This document shows positions 6,415 to 13,229 of a stretch of 13,668 nt of DNA, one piece after another (position 1 is the first letter of the stretch; each line of letters starts with the position of its first letter). A program made the translations under genes and the position numbers. The stretch lies in assembly GCA_902478935.1 (NCBI GenBank), contig CABSMV010000049.1, positions 1-13,668 on the forward strand, given 5' to 3'. The stretch comes from an uncultured Collinsella sp. Its GTDB lineage: Bacteria > Actinomycetota > Coriobacteriia > Coriobacteriales > Coriobacteriaceae. Under the pieces are notes generated by a model. That model did no database searches. It saw nothing but the letters and a program-made list of their open reading frames with translations, and was not told the DNA's origin.

Positions 6415-6739
6415 CGTTCCTACCAGGCTGTGGTTGCGGACGGACGAAATGCCCGTCCTAGTCCAAGACAGACGCGGTCAAAGGGATCCACGTAAGCGAC
6501 CGCGTGCGCGCGGCGCGATCATGGCGCGTCCTAGATGTAAGCCGCACCGTCCGTTCTACTTTCTTTGGGGCAATACCGCCTCGCGGGCGAGCGGGTCAGT
6601 CGTGAAGGTGGCTGCGGCCTCCCGAGCAAACACCCCGGTGCGCAAGTGTGGGGTCAAATACCAGGTCAGCTGGTGGGAACAACCTGATATTCCGCGCAAC
6701 GCACGGATCGTATACGACACAGAAGGCAGGGTAGTGGAC
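6415..6739 (+). ncRNA. Candidate structured 5' leader or small RNA (class unknown)
   Basis: About 325 bases between a strong promoter and the lipoprotein gene. The frame is open here but codon use and composition do not look like protein. Base pairing is rich: an 8-bp stem 6472-6479 with 6498-6505; 6437-6443 can pair with 6547-6553 (CGGACGG/CCGTCCG) or, locally, 6438-6443 with 6453-6458; a hairpin at 6576-6594. The choice between local and long-range partners for 6437-6443 is the kind of switch seen in attenuators and riboswitches. CCAAGACAG at 6463-6471 before the 8-bp stem recalls the ribosomal protein L10 leader, but no rplJ follows, so I do not assign it. Confidence 0.4.
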
Positions 6740-7750
6740 ATGGTGAGGGGCAGCTTGATGCACGCGGCTCGGTTAGGTGCTGGGACCGCAGCGGTCATCG
6801 CCGTTTTGGGCCTGAGCGGATGCGCGTTCAACCCGCTGTCTACGTTCACGACTCCCACGATCGACCAGATCGAGTACGAGACCGTCACGCCGGCGGTGTC
6901 GGACGATGCCCTGGTCACTCCCGGAACCCTGACGGTCGCCCTCGATACTTCCGATGCGCCGCAGGCCATGCAGGGCGCCGACGGCGAGCTCACGGGGTAT
7001 GCGGTTGACGCCGCCCGCGCCCTCGCAAGCCGCATGGGCCTTAAGGTCGCCTTTGTCGATGCGTCCTCGGCAGGTTCCGCGCTCGGCGACAAAAAGGCCG
7101 ATATCTTTATCGGCGAGATCAACTCCACGGATGGGGACATTAGCTCGCTCGGCACCTGCCTGTACGATGCCACTTCCGTGTTCGGTAAAACTAGCGATGG
7201 TGGGTCGCTAAGCGTTTCCACCGATACCCTTAACACGTCCACCCTGGGCGTTCAGACGTCCTCGGCCTCGCAGGAGGCGCTTGCTAAGCAGAGCATCACC
7301 GCCAACCAAAAGACCTACTCCAACATCAACGAGTGCTTTGAGGCGCTCGAGTCCGGCGAGGTCGACTATGTGATCTGCGACTCCACGGCCGGCGGCTACC
7401 TTGCACGCCTGATGAGCCAGATCTCTTACGTCGGCGCGCTCGAGACACCCTCGACGCTCGGCGTCGCGGGCCTCGCGGCCAACGATGAGCTATGCCGTGC
7501 CGTGAGCGATGCCCTCGACGGTATCACGGTCGATGGCACGCTCGAGGCGGTCCACTCTGTCTGGTATGGCACGATGCCCTATGACCTCACCACCAAGACG
7601 GTCTCGGGCGCCGACGTGCAGTCGACCGATGCCGGATCCAGCGAGTCCTCATCCTCCGATTCGAGCAGCGAGGGCGCGACCTCCGAGGATAAATCGTCCA
7701 GCCAGGAGGGCACTATCACCGACGACGACATTAACAAGCTCAATAGCTAG
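6740..7750 (+). CDS. Lipoprotein with a family 3 solute-binding (amino-acid-binding-like) domain
   Basis: 336 residues, predicted to be anchored on the outer face of the membrane. Positive n-region, hydrophobic stretch and lipobox LSGC put the lipidated residue at Cys28. From about residue 60 the order of features is that of SBP_bac_3 proteins: PGTLTVALDTSDAPQAM, then LTGYAVDAARALASRMGLKVAFVD, a central repeat of the lobe motif with ECFEALESGEVDYVICDS, and the closing DELCRAVSDALDGITVDGTL. The family binds polar amino acids for ABC importers, but no permease or ATPase is nearby, so it may be an orphan receptor. The last ~45 residues are Ser/Glu/Asp-rich and probably unstructured. ATG 6740 has AGGG upstream; ATG 6758, with GAGGGG at 6745-6750, is equally possible and still leaves a good signal peptide. 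Confidence 0.85.
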   Translation: MVRGSLMHAARLGAGTAAVIAVLGLSGCAFNPLSTFTTPTIDQIEYETVTPAVSDDALVTPGTLTVALDTSDAPQAMQGADGELTGYAVDAARALASRMGLKVAFVDASSAGSALGDKKADIFIGEINSTDGDISSLGTCLYDATSVFGKTSDGGSLSVSTDTLNTSTLGVQTSSASQEALAKQSITANQKTYSNINECFEALESGEVDYVICDSTAGGYLARLMSQISYVGALETPSTLGVAGLAANDELCRAVSDALDGITVDGTLEAVHSVWYGTMPYDLTTKTVSGADVQSTDAGSSESSSSDSSSEGATSEDKSSSQEGTITDDDINKLNS

Positions 7751-7764
7751 TTATTGCTAGGGGT

Positions 7765-7793
7765 GGTGTCTCCTATGCGCTAGGAGAGACGCC
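7765..7793 (+). other. Hairpin just after the lipoprotein gene
   Basis: GGTGTC at 7765-7770 pairs with GACGCC at 7788-7793 (one G-T pair), and 7771-7775 pairs with 7781-7785, with a two-base bulge (7786-7787). No T-run follows. It lies in front of the stronger terminator at 7817. Confidence 0.5.
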
Positions 7794-7816
7794 TCTTCAC
7801 GGTTTCAACACGCATT

Positions 7817-7850
7817 GCCGGGCTTTCCCAACAGGAGAGCCCGGCTTTTT
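7817..7850 (+). terminator. Rho-independent terminator of the lipoprotein transcript
   Basis: Stem 7817-7828 with 7834-7845 (12 bp, GCCGGGC arm, one G-T pair), five-base loop, then TTTTT at 7846-7850. Confidence 0.9.
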
Positions 7851-7889
7851 CGTTTCCATAAAACCAGCAGGTCAAAGACGTTTTTTAGG

Positions 7890-8064
7890 TGCAAAACTTA
7901 AGTCGCCGTCGCCCTCCTATAGCGCACTTTGCCACAGAAAAGTGCGAGACTTCGGTATGCGGTACCAAGCAATCGTTATTCGGGTCTTTAGGAATCCGCG
8001 TGATTAAATGCACGGCAATGGGTACATAGCCAGTACAGTAAGTCCCCGAGGCAGATTGGAGCCA
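7890..8064 (+). ncRNA. Candidate raiA-motif RNA upstream of hpf
   Basis: Between the terminator at 7817-7850 and the hpf ribosome binding site lie about 200 bases with no supported gene. They contain an 8-bp hairpin (7923-7930 with 7939-7946), a pairing of GTACC 7962-7966 with GGTAC 8021-8025 that encloses AATC 7971-7974 with GATT 8002-8005, and inside that a stem 7981-7985 with 7994-7998. The raiA motif is a published conserved ~200-nt RNA found upstream of raiA/hpf genes in Firmicutes and Actinobacteria. Position and size fit; I did not match its consensus from memory, so the class is a proposal. Confidence 0.4.
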
Positions 8065-8067
8065 CGT

Positions 8068-8652
8068 ATGGATATCAAGGTTTCTGGACGCAAGACGACG
8101 GTAACCGATGCTCTGCGTGCGCATGTGGATGAGAAGATCGGCGAGGCGCTCAAGGTTTTCGATATCGAGCCCATGACGGTCGACGTTGTACTTCGCTATG
8201 AGAAGAACCCCTCGAACCCCAACCCGGCAATCGTCGAGGTTACGGTTCGTGCCCGCGGTTCGGTGATTCGCGTTGCCGAGCACGGTGCAGATATGTACGC
8301 CGCCATCGACCTCTCCGCCGATAAGGTCACCCGCCAGCTGCGCAAGTTCAAGACCAAGGTCGTGGACAACCGCCAGGGCGGTGCCAGCGCCGCGGATGTC
8401 GCACCGGTCGAGCGCGTTGAGGATCTGGCCGACCTGCTGCTGCCCGAGGAAGAGGACGACCTGCTCGTCCGCGAGAAGGTTATCGACGTCACCCCGATGA
8501 CTGAGGAGCAGGCGCTGGTGCAGACAGATCTGCTGGGCCACGACTTCTACGTGTTCGAGAACGCGACGACTGGCCTCATCAATGTGGTGTATCACCGTAA
8601 GAATGGTGGATATGGCATCATCAAGCCCCGTATCGAAACGCTTGACGAGTAA
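8068..8652 (+). CDS. hpf: Ribosome hibernation promoting factor, long form
   Basis: 194 residues. The N-terminal ~100 residues are the HPF/RaiA S30AE fold (MDIKVSGRKTTVTDALRAHV, then VDVVLRYEKNP, ADMYAAIDLSADKVTRQLRK), which sits in the decoding centre of the small subunit in stationary phase. After an acidic linker, residues about 135-190 form the C-terminal dimerisation domain (REKVIDVTPMTEEQAL, LLGHDFYVFEN, VVYHRKNGGYGIIKPR), which joins two 70S ribosomes into 100S particles. Length matches long HPF, the form of Gram-positive bacteria and cyanobacteria. I used ATG 8068 because it begins the conserved domain and follows GGAG at 8058-8061; an in-frame ATG at 8008 would add 20 unrelated residues from the candidate RNA. 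The gene stands alone between two terminators. Confidence 0.95.
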   Translation: MDIKVSGRKTTVTDALRAHVDEKIGEALKVFDIEPMTVDVVLRYEKNPSNPNPAIVEVTVRARGSVIRVAEHGADMYAAIDLSADKVTRQLRKFKTKVVDNRQGGASAADVAPVERVEDLADLLLPEEEDDLLVREKVIDVTPMTEEQALVQTDLLGHDFYVFENATTGLINVVYHRKNGGYGIIKPRIETLDE

Positions 8653-8656
8653 AATA

Positions 8657-8678
8657 CGTTAACTTGCATGAGTTAACG
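8657..8678 (+). other. Short palindromic hairpin after hpf
   Basis: CGTTAACT at 8657-8664 pairs with AGTTAACG at 8671-8678 around a six-base loop. It lies 4 bases before the terminator stem. It may be an operator-like palindrome or part of the 3' end structure. Confidence 0.5.
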
Positions 8679-8681
8679 GTT

Positions 8682-8713
8682 GGCGGCCATCCCATGCGGA
8701 TGGCCGCCTTTTT
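8682..8713 (+). terminator. Rho-independent terminator of hpf
   Basis: Stem 8682-8692 with 8698-8708 (11 bp, arm GGCGGCCATCC), loop CATGC, then TTTTT at 8709-8713. It separates hpf from the degV ribosome binding site by five bases. Confidence 0.93.
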
Positions 8714-8731
8714 ACGTAAGGAGTCGCTTTG

Positions 8732-9685
8732 ATGGACAAGGCTGCATCTACCGGCCATTCTGACCGCTGCCGCATCGTCGTCGATACCTGCTGCGACTTT
8801 AGCCCCGAGGTCGCCGCGAACCTCGATGTCGATATCTTGGGCTTCCCCTTCATTATCGATGGCGAGGAGCGCACGGACGATATCTGGTCGAGCATGAGCC
8901 CTAAGGAGTTCTACGACCGCATGCGCGCCGGCGCTCGCGTGTCTACCTCCGCCGTGTCGCTCGGTCGCTATATCGAGTTCTTTACCGAGTGCGCCAAAGA
9001 GGGCACACCAACGGTCTACCTGTGCTTTACCTCGGCGCTGTCGTCGAGCTACAACTCCGCGTGCCAGGCGGCGGACGCCGTGCGCGCCGAGTATCCCAAC
9101 TTTGAGCTCTACGTGGTCGACAATGCCCTGCCCTGCGCGACCGGCGCGCTCTTGGCGCTCGAGGCCGTGCGCCAGCGTTCGGCGGGACTGACCGCCAAGC
9201 AGCTGGTCGATTGGGCAAACGAGGCAAAGACCTATGTCCACGGCTACTTTACGCTCGAGAGCTTTGACGCACTGGCCGCCGGCGGCCGCATTCCGCCCGC
9301 GGCGGCACAGCTCACGGCAAAGCTCGATGTCAAGCCCGAGCTCTCCTACGACCTTGCCGGCTCGCTGTCGCTGATCGGCGTCAACCGCGGCCGCAAGAAG
9401 GCGCTCAAGTCCATCCTCAAGTCGTTCCGCGAGAACTACGTGCCCGATCGCACCATGCCCATCGCCATCATGACGGCCGATGCCGAGAAGGACGGTGATT
9501 GGCTCGAGGCCGCCATCCGCAAGGAGGAAGGCTGCGCCGACGTCACCATCATCCGTAGTTCCGTCGGTCCCACCATCGGCTCGCACGTGGGCCCCGGCAT
9601 GGTGGCTTGCGCGTTTTGGGGCAAGAACCGTGCCGAGAAAGCCTCGCTTTCCGACCGCATCGCGCGCCGTGTGCGCGGCCAGTAG
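8732..9685 (+). CDS. DegV family fatty-acid-binding protein (FakB-like)
   Basis: 317 residues. DegV/FakB proteins bind a fatty acid and present it to the kinase FakA, which makes acyl-phosphate for phospholipid synthesis; they act in the cytoplasm. Family marks: the N-terminal VVDTCCDFSPE strand, SxS/STS segment at 71-73 (VSTSAVS) that contacts the carboxylate, the LCFTSALSSSYNSA loop, the AAGGRIP turn, and the C-terminal GPTIGSHVGPGMVACAFWG motif. Length is slightly above the usual 280-290. ATG 8732 has AAGGAG at 8718-8723; a TTG one codon earlier is less likely. No fakA lies in the window. The start directly follows the hpf terminator, so its promoter is either inside that region or read-through is used. 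After the stop, 98 bases separate it from the next gene, without a terminator I can see. Confidence 0.93.
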   Translation: MDKAASTGHSDRCRIVVDTCCDFSPEVAANLDVDILGFPFIIDGEERTDDIWSSMSPKEFYDRMRAGARVSTSAVSLGRYIEFFTECAKEGTPTVYLCFTSALSSSYNSACQAADAVRAEYPNFELYVVDNALPCATGALLALEAVRQRSAGLTAKQLVDWANEAKTYVHGYFTLESFDALAAGGRIPPAAAQLTAKLDVKPELSYDLAGSLSLIGVNRGRKKALKSILKSFRENYVPDRTMPIAIMTADAEKDGDWLEAAIRKEEGCADVTIIRSSVGPTIGSHVGPGMVACAFWGKNRAEKASLSDRIARRVRGQ

Positions 9686-9783
9686 GCAAGCGCTGCGTCC
9701 GTAATCGCCTTCGACTCACAGCCCAAACGCTGGCACCGAGTATTCAACCTGGTAACAACACCCAACCCTAAAGGAAAGGTTTC

Positions 9784-10863
9784 ATGGCAAACAAGCTCTC
9801 CGTCGCATTTATCGGCACCGGAATCATGGGTGCCCCCATCGCCGGTCACATCCTGGATGCCGGCTATCCCGTCACGGTCAACAACCGCACCAAGTCCAAG
9901 GCTGTCGCGCTTATCGAGCGCGGTGCCGCCTGGGCCGATACGCCGGCCGATGCCGTGGCTAACGCCGATGTCGTCTTTACCATGGTGGGCTATCCCTCCG
10001 AGGTCGAGGAGCTCTACCTGGCGGGTGACGGTCTGCTCGCGTGCACTAAGCCCGGTGCGGTCCTGATCGACCTTACCACGAGCTCGCCCGAGCTGGCGCG
10101 CGACATTGCCGAGGCCGCCCAGGTCTCCGGCCGCATGGCGTTTGACTGCCCCGTCACCGGCGGCGAGTCGGGAGCTATCGCCGGCACGCTCACAGCTATC
10201 GTGGGCGCTACCGAGAACGACATCGCCCCGGTCCGCGACATCCTTTCCACCTTTGCGGCAACCATCTGCTGCTTTGACGGCGCCGGCAAGGGCCAGGCTG
10301 CCAAGCTCGCCAACCAGGTGTCGCTGGGCGCCTGCATGGTCGGCATGGCAGACGCCATGGCATTTGCCGAGCTGAGCGGCCTCGATCTGGAAAAGACCCG
10401 TCAGATGATCCTGGGCGGCACCGGCAAGTCCGGTGCTATGGAGAGCCTGGCGCCCAAGGCGCTCGACGGCGACTACAAGCCCGGCTTTATGGTCGAGCAC
10501 TTCATCAAGGACCTGCGCTTGGCGCTCGCCTATGCCGACGACCGCGAGCTTGCGCTGCCCGGTGCCGACGTGGCCTTTACGCTCTACGACATGCTCGACG
10601 CCATCGGTGGTGCCAAGCTGGGTACCCAGGCCGTCACGGTCCTCTATAAGGAGGAGGCCGACGCCATCGCCGCCGGTCTGGACTGGTCGCAGTATCGTCC
10701 CGAGGAGCATGGCGCTCACGAGGAAGGCTGCAGTTGCGGTGAGCATGGCGACGACCACGAGTGCGGTTGTGGCCACCACCATGGCGAGGACCACGAGTGC
10801 TGCGGCGGCCACGGCCATGACGACGGCCATGAGTGCTGCTGCGGCCACCATCACGGGGAGTAG
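9784..10863 (+). CDS. Beta-hydroxyacid dehydrogenase (tartronate semialdehyde reductase / 3-hydroxyisobutyrate dehydrogenase type) with His/Cys-rich tail
   Basis: NAD(P)-dependent dehydrogenase of the beta-HAD family. Residues 1-~305 hold the expected domains: Rossmann motif GTGIMG (11-16), the VNNRTKSKA stretch that decides cofactor preference (Asn-Arg-Thr, which favours NADP), DCPVTGGESGA at 121-131 for the substrate, and the catalytic Lys174 in KLANQ, with VEHFIKDLRLAL near the C-terminus. The substrate is not determinable: tartronate semialdehyde, 3-hydroxyisobutyrate and succinic semialdehyde reductases look alike. Residues 309-359 are an extra tail with 14 His and 9 Cys among Gly, Asp and Glu. 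Family members usually end near residue 295-300. AAAGGAAAGG at about 9770-9779 is the ribosome binding site. The next gene starts 6 bases after the stop, so it is the first gene of a probable operon. Confidence 0.9.
   Translation: MANKLSVAFIGTGIMGAPIAGHILDAGYPVTVNNRTKSKAVALIERGAAWADTPADAVANADVVFTMVGYPSEVEELYLAGDGLLACTKPGAVLIDLTTSSPELARDIAEAAQVSGRMAFDCPVTGGESGAIAGTLTAIVGATENDIAPVRDILSTFAATICCFDGAGKGQAAKLANQVSLGACMVGMADAMAFAELSGLDLEKTRQMILGGTGKSGAMESLAPKALDGDYKPGFMVEHFIKDLRLALAYADDRELALPGADVAFTLYDMLDAIGGAKLGTQAVTVLYKEEADAIAAGLDWSQYRPEEHGAHEEGCSCGEHGDDHECGCGHHHGEDHECCGGHGHDDGHECCCGHHHGE
10753..10860 (+). repeat. Degenerate tandem repeat coding the His/Cys tail
   Basis: Three units in frame: 10753-10788 (DHECGCGHHHGE), 10789-10821 (DHECCGGHGHD) and 10822-10860 (DGHECCCGHHHGE). 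Units one and two start with the identical 12 bases GACCACGAGTGC. The first and third share GGCCACCA at their HHH block. Slippage or unequal exchange is the likely origin. Confidence 0.75.
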
Positions 10864-10868
10864 CGCCC

Positions 10869-11297
10869 ATGAGCTGGACGTTCGTGGTACTAGCGCTGGT
10901 GCTCTTTCTCTTTGCGATCTACATTGGCTTTTTGTGCGGCCAGTGGGCGTGCGAAAAGCGCGTGATCACCAAGCGCGACTACTGGATTGCCAATTTTGCA
11001 GGAGCGGCGGCAGTCGTCCTGCTAACCTGGGTGTTTTCGCTGTTCCCGCTGGTGCAGTTTGCGCCGATCGGCTGGCTCGGCGGCTTTATCGCCGGTCTTA
11101 AAATGAGCTTTGGCGAGTCCGTCGGTCCGTGGCGCAAGCACGACGAGGTCTTTAACGTCAACAAGGCTCATCGCGCCGCTGCCGACGCGGGCGACGCCGA
11201 GGAGCGCCGCCGTGCGCGTCGCAATGGCGCGGCCGACCGACAGCTCATCTCGGTCACCGATGACAGCAAGGGTGCTGGCAAGCACGCTAAGAAATAG
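10869..11297 (+). CDS. Small membrane protein with two transmembrane helices, function unknown
   Basis: 142 residues with no domain I recognise. Helix 1 covers about residues 3-24 (leucine/phenylalanine-rich) and is followed by a polar loop with basic residues (EKRVITKRDYW). Helix 2 spans about 37-60, with a short GGFIAGLK segment after it that could dip into the membrane. The C-terminal ~60 residues are charged and cytoplasmic-looking, ending in Lys-rich AGKHAKK. I used ATG 10869 with GGGGAG at 10855-10860. Its ribosome binding site overlaps the last codons of the upstream dehydrogenase, so translation is probably coupled. It resembles conserved small membrane proteins seen in operons of coriobacteria, but I cannot name a family. 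Confidence 0.75.
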   Translation: MSWTFVVLALVLFLFAIYIGFLCGQWACEKRVITKRDYWIANFAGAAAVVLLTWVFSLFPLVQFAPIGWLGGFIAGLKMSFGESVGPWRKHDEVFNVNKAHRAAADAGDAEERRRARRNGAADRQLISVTDDSKGAGKHAKK

Positions 11298-11312
11298 TAA
11301 GAAGAGGTAACT

Positions 11313-12011
11313 ATGGCAGAAAACAAAGACGAACAGCTCACCGACGAGGAGCTGGCACAGCTTCAGCTGGCAGAGGAGAACGAGAACGCCGTCGACCGTC
11401 TGGTCAAGGAGCTCGGCTGCCCCACGCGCCGCATCCGCCAGTTTGCCGCCCGCGTGCTGCACCTGCTTGCCGAGCGCGATCCGCAGCGCGTCGTGCCCTG
11501 CGTGCCCGCGCTGATCGAGGCGCTCGACCGCCCCGAGGCGCAGACCCGCTGGGAGGCCCTCGATGCCCTGACGGCGCTCGCCACCACCTGCCCCGAGCAG
11601 CTGGGCGATGCCTTTGAGGGCGCCGAGACCGCGCTGTTCGACGAGATCTCCTCCACGCTGCGCTATGCCGCCTTCCGCCTGCTGTGCGTGTGGGGTGCCA
11701 CGAGCGTCGAGCGTTCGCGCGAGGCTTGGCCCATCCTGGACGAGGCCATCCAGTGCTACCACGGCGACCTTGAGTATCGCGACATGCTCGGTTGCCTGTA
11801 CGAGTTTTGCCAGGGCGAGATCGACGCCGAGGTTGCCGAGAAGCTCGCGCTGCGCCTTAAGTTCGATGCCGAGAACGGTAAGGGCAGCTATCTCAAGGCC
11901 CGTTCGAGCGAGATTTGCGAAATGCTTGTTAAACGTTTTGGCCTGGATCTCTCCAAAAAGAAGAAGCGTGCTAGCGTTAAAAAATCTGACGACGCCGAAG
12001 ACGAGGAGTAA
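11313..12011 (+). CDS. HEAT-repeat-like helical protein
   Basis: 232 residues. The N-terminus is acidic (MAENKDEQLTDEELAQL). Residues about 27-150 read as helical pairs of HEAT type: RRIRQFAARVLHLLAERDP, CVPALIEALDRPEAQTRWEALDALTALA and the repeat LRYAAFRLLCVWG, with Arg/Ala/Leu spacing typical of these solenoids. The second half has more helices (EYRDMLGCLYEFCQGE) and ends with a Lys-rich then Asp/Glu-rich tail. HEAT solenoids usually bind proteins; nothing shows the partner. It lies 15 bases after the membrane protein and 6 bases before the isocitrate dehydrogenase start, whose ribosome binding site (GAGGAG) forms its last codons. This suggests one transcript and coupled translation. Fold call is moderate, role unknown. 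Confidence 0.75.
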   Translation: MAENKDEQLTDEELAQLQLAEENENAVDRLVKELGCPTRRIRQFAARVLHLLAERDPQRVVPCVPALIEALDRPEAQTRWEALDALTALATTCPEQLGDAFEGAETALFDEISSTLRYAAFRLLCVWGATSVERSREAWPILDEAIQCYHGDLEYRDMLGCLYEFCQGEIDAEVAEKLALRLKFDAENGKGSYLKARSSEICEMLVKRFGLDLSKKKKRASVKKSDDAEDEE

Positions 12012-12017
12012 CAGATT

Positions 12018-13103
12018 ATGGCGCACGATGTAGTCCTGATTCCCGGTGACGGTATTGGTCCCGAGATTACGCAGGCCATGCGCCGCGTGGTCGAGGCCAC
12101 CGGTGTCCAGATCAACTGGAATGTCCAGGAGGCCGGCGCCGGCGTCATGGACGAGTTTGGCACGCCGCTGCCCCAGCACGTGCTCGACGCGGTCGCCGAG
12201 ACCAAGGTTGCCATCAAGGGCCCCATCACCACGCCGGTCGGCACGGGTTTCCGCAGCGTTAACGTCGCCCTGCGCAAGCATTTTGACCTGTATGCCTGCG
12301 TGCGCCCCTGCCTGTCGCAGCCGGGCGACGGCTCGCGCTTCCGCGACGTCGACCTGGTTATCGTGCGCGAGAACACCGAGGACCTCTACGCCGGCATCGA
12401 GTTCGATGAGGGCGCTGCCGAGGTCGAGGAGCTCTCGCAGCTCGTCGAGCGTTCGGGCCAAAAGACCTTCGCCGCCGATTCCGCGATCTCGATTAAGCCG
12501 ATCTCTATCGCCAAGAGCCGCCGCATTGTGGAGTATGCCTTTGAGTATGCCCGCCGCTGCGACCGCAAAAAGGTGACGGCCGTGCACAAGGCCAATATCA
12601 TGAAGGCGACCGACGGCCTGTTCCTGCGCGTGGCGCGCGAGGTGGCCGCCAGCTATCCCGATATCGAGTTCAACGACAAGATCGTCGACGCTACCTGCAT
12701 GGGTCTGGTCCAGAACCCCAATGACTTCGATGTCCTGGTGCTGCCCAACCTGTACGGCGATATCGTCAGCGACCTGTGCGCTGGCCTGGTGGGCGGCTTA
12801 GGTATGGCCCCCGGCTCCAACATCGGTGCCGATTGTGCCATCTTCGAGGCGACGCACGGCTCCGCGCCCGATATCGCGGGCAAGGATATCGCCAACCCCA
12901 CGGCCGAGATTCTGTCTGCGGCTATGATGCTCGATCATCTGGGCGAGAACGATGCTGCCAATCGCATTCGTGCCGCCGTATCTGCCACGCTCGACGAGGG
13001 CGAGCAGGTTACCGGTGACGTGCGTCGTGCCCAGACCGGCTCCGTTGAGGGCGCTGTCGGTACGCAGGCCTTTGCCGATGCCGTTATTGCGCACCTGGCC
13101 TAA
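12018..13103 (+). CDS. icd: Isocitrate dehydrogenase, NAD-type (isocitrate/isopropylmalate dehydrogenase family)
   Basis: 361 residues of the beta-decarboxylating dehydrogenase family, converting isocitrate to 2-oxoglutarate. Landmarks: IPGDGIGPEIT at the N-terminus, FRSVNVALRK with Ser80 at the substrate site (the Ser that is phosphorylated in E. coli Icd), VRENTEDLYAG with catalytic Tyr124, Lys191 in VHKANIMK, and metal-binding Asp224, Asp248 and Asp252 (YGDIVSD). The stretch TTPVGTGFRSVN plus VRPCLSQPG favours isocitrate over isopropylmalate. In HGSAPDIAGKD the Asp285 stands where NADP-dependent E. coli Icd has Lys344, which points to NAD. Homoisocitrate or tartrate dehydrogenases are alternatives. 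The protein is shorter than E. coli Icd (416), as for the NAD/IDH3-like branch. Such organisms likely use it for glutamate precursor, since a full TCA cycle is not shown here. Confidence 0.9.
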   Translation: MAHDVVLIPGDGIGPEITQAMRRVVEATGVQINWNVQEAGAGVMDEFGTPLPQHVLDAVAETKVAIKGPITTPVGTGFRSVNVALRKHFDLYACVRPCLSQPGDGSRFRDVDLVIVRENTEDLYAGIEFDEGAAEVEELSQLVERSGQKTFAADSAISIKPISIAKSRRIVEYAFEYARRCDRKKVTAVHKANIMKATDGLFLRVAREVAASYPDIEFNDKIVDATCMGLVQNPNDFDVLVLPNLYGDIVSDLCAGLVGGLGMAPGSNIGADCAIFEATHGSAPDIAGKDIANPTAEILSAAMMLDHLGENDAANRIRAAVSATLDEGEQVTGDVRRAQTGSVEGAVGTQAFADAVIAHLA

Positions 13104-13162
13104 GGTATGCACGCTGCAAATGCCTAAATAGTACTTAAGTGTTTGCGTATAACCTTAGAATT

Positions 13163-13192
13163 AATACGCCCGGCGCTCTGCCGGGCGTATTC
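13163..13192 (+). terminator. Hairpin terminator after the isocitrate dehydrogenase operon
   Basis: Stem 13163-13174 with 13180-13191 (12 bp, arm AATACGCCCGGC), loop GCTCT. The T-run after it is poor (CTATT), so it may be leaky or may act in both directions. Confidence 0.65.
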
Positions 13193-13229
13193 TATTGGGG
13201 ACTATGTTTCCTAACAAGGAGTAACTGAT

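Noticed and set aside
6463..6571. Ribosomal protein L10 leader resemblance (CCAAGACAG and following stem)
   Set aside because: No rplJ or ribosomal gene follows and I could not verify the consensus; kept only as a candidate structured RNA.
6359..6739. In-frame open extension of the lipoprotein back to an ATG at 6359
   Set aside because: It would put over 120 residues before the signal peptide, begins inside the promoter, and its codon use is unlike the neighbours. The lipobox needs the start at 6740 or 6758.
6415..6739. RNase P RNA, tmRNA, SRP RNA or T-box in the long leader
   Set aside because: Signature sequences of these RNAs (for example the GAGGAAAGTCC core, the T-box GGTGG-ACCGCG element or the GGAAGG SRP loop) are not present.
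8008..8067. Upstream ATG for hpf at 8008
   Set aside because: It adds 20 residues unlike the family, lacks a ribosome binding site and overlaps the structured leader; ATG 8068 starts the conserved domain.
9436..10854. Long minus-strand reading frame opposite the degV end and the dehydrogenase
   Set aside because: High GC at third codon positions creates long open antisense frames. The protein is low-complexity Ala/Gly/Val and the plus-strand genes are clear family members.
11022..12587. Long minus-strand reading frame opposite the membrane, HEAT-like and icd genes
   Set aside because: Same antisense effect; no start signal or family match, and three good genes lie on the plus strand.
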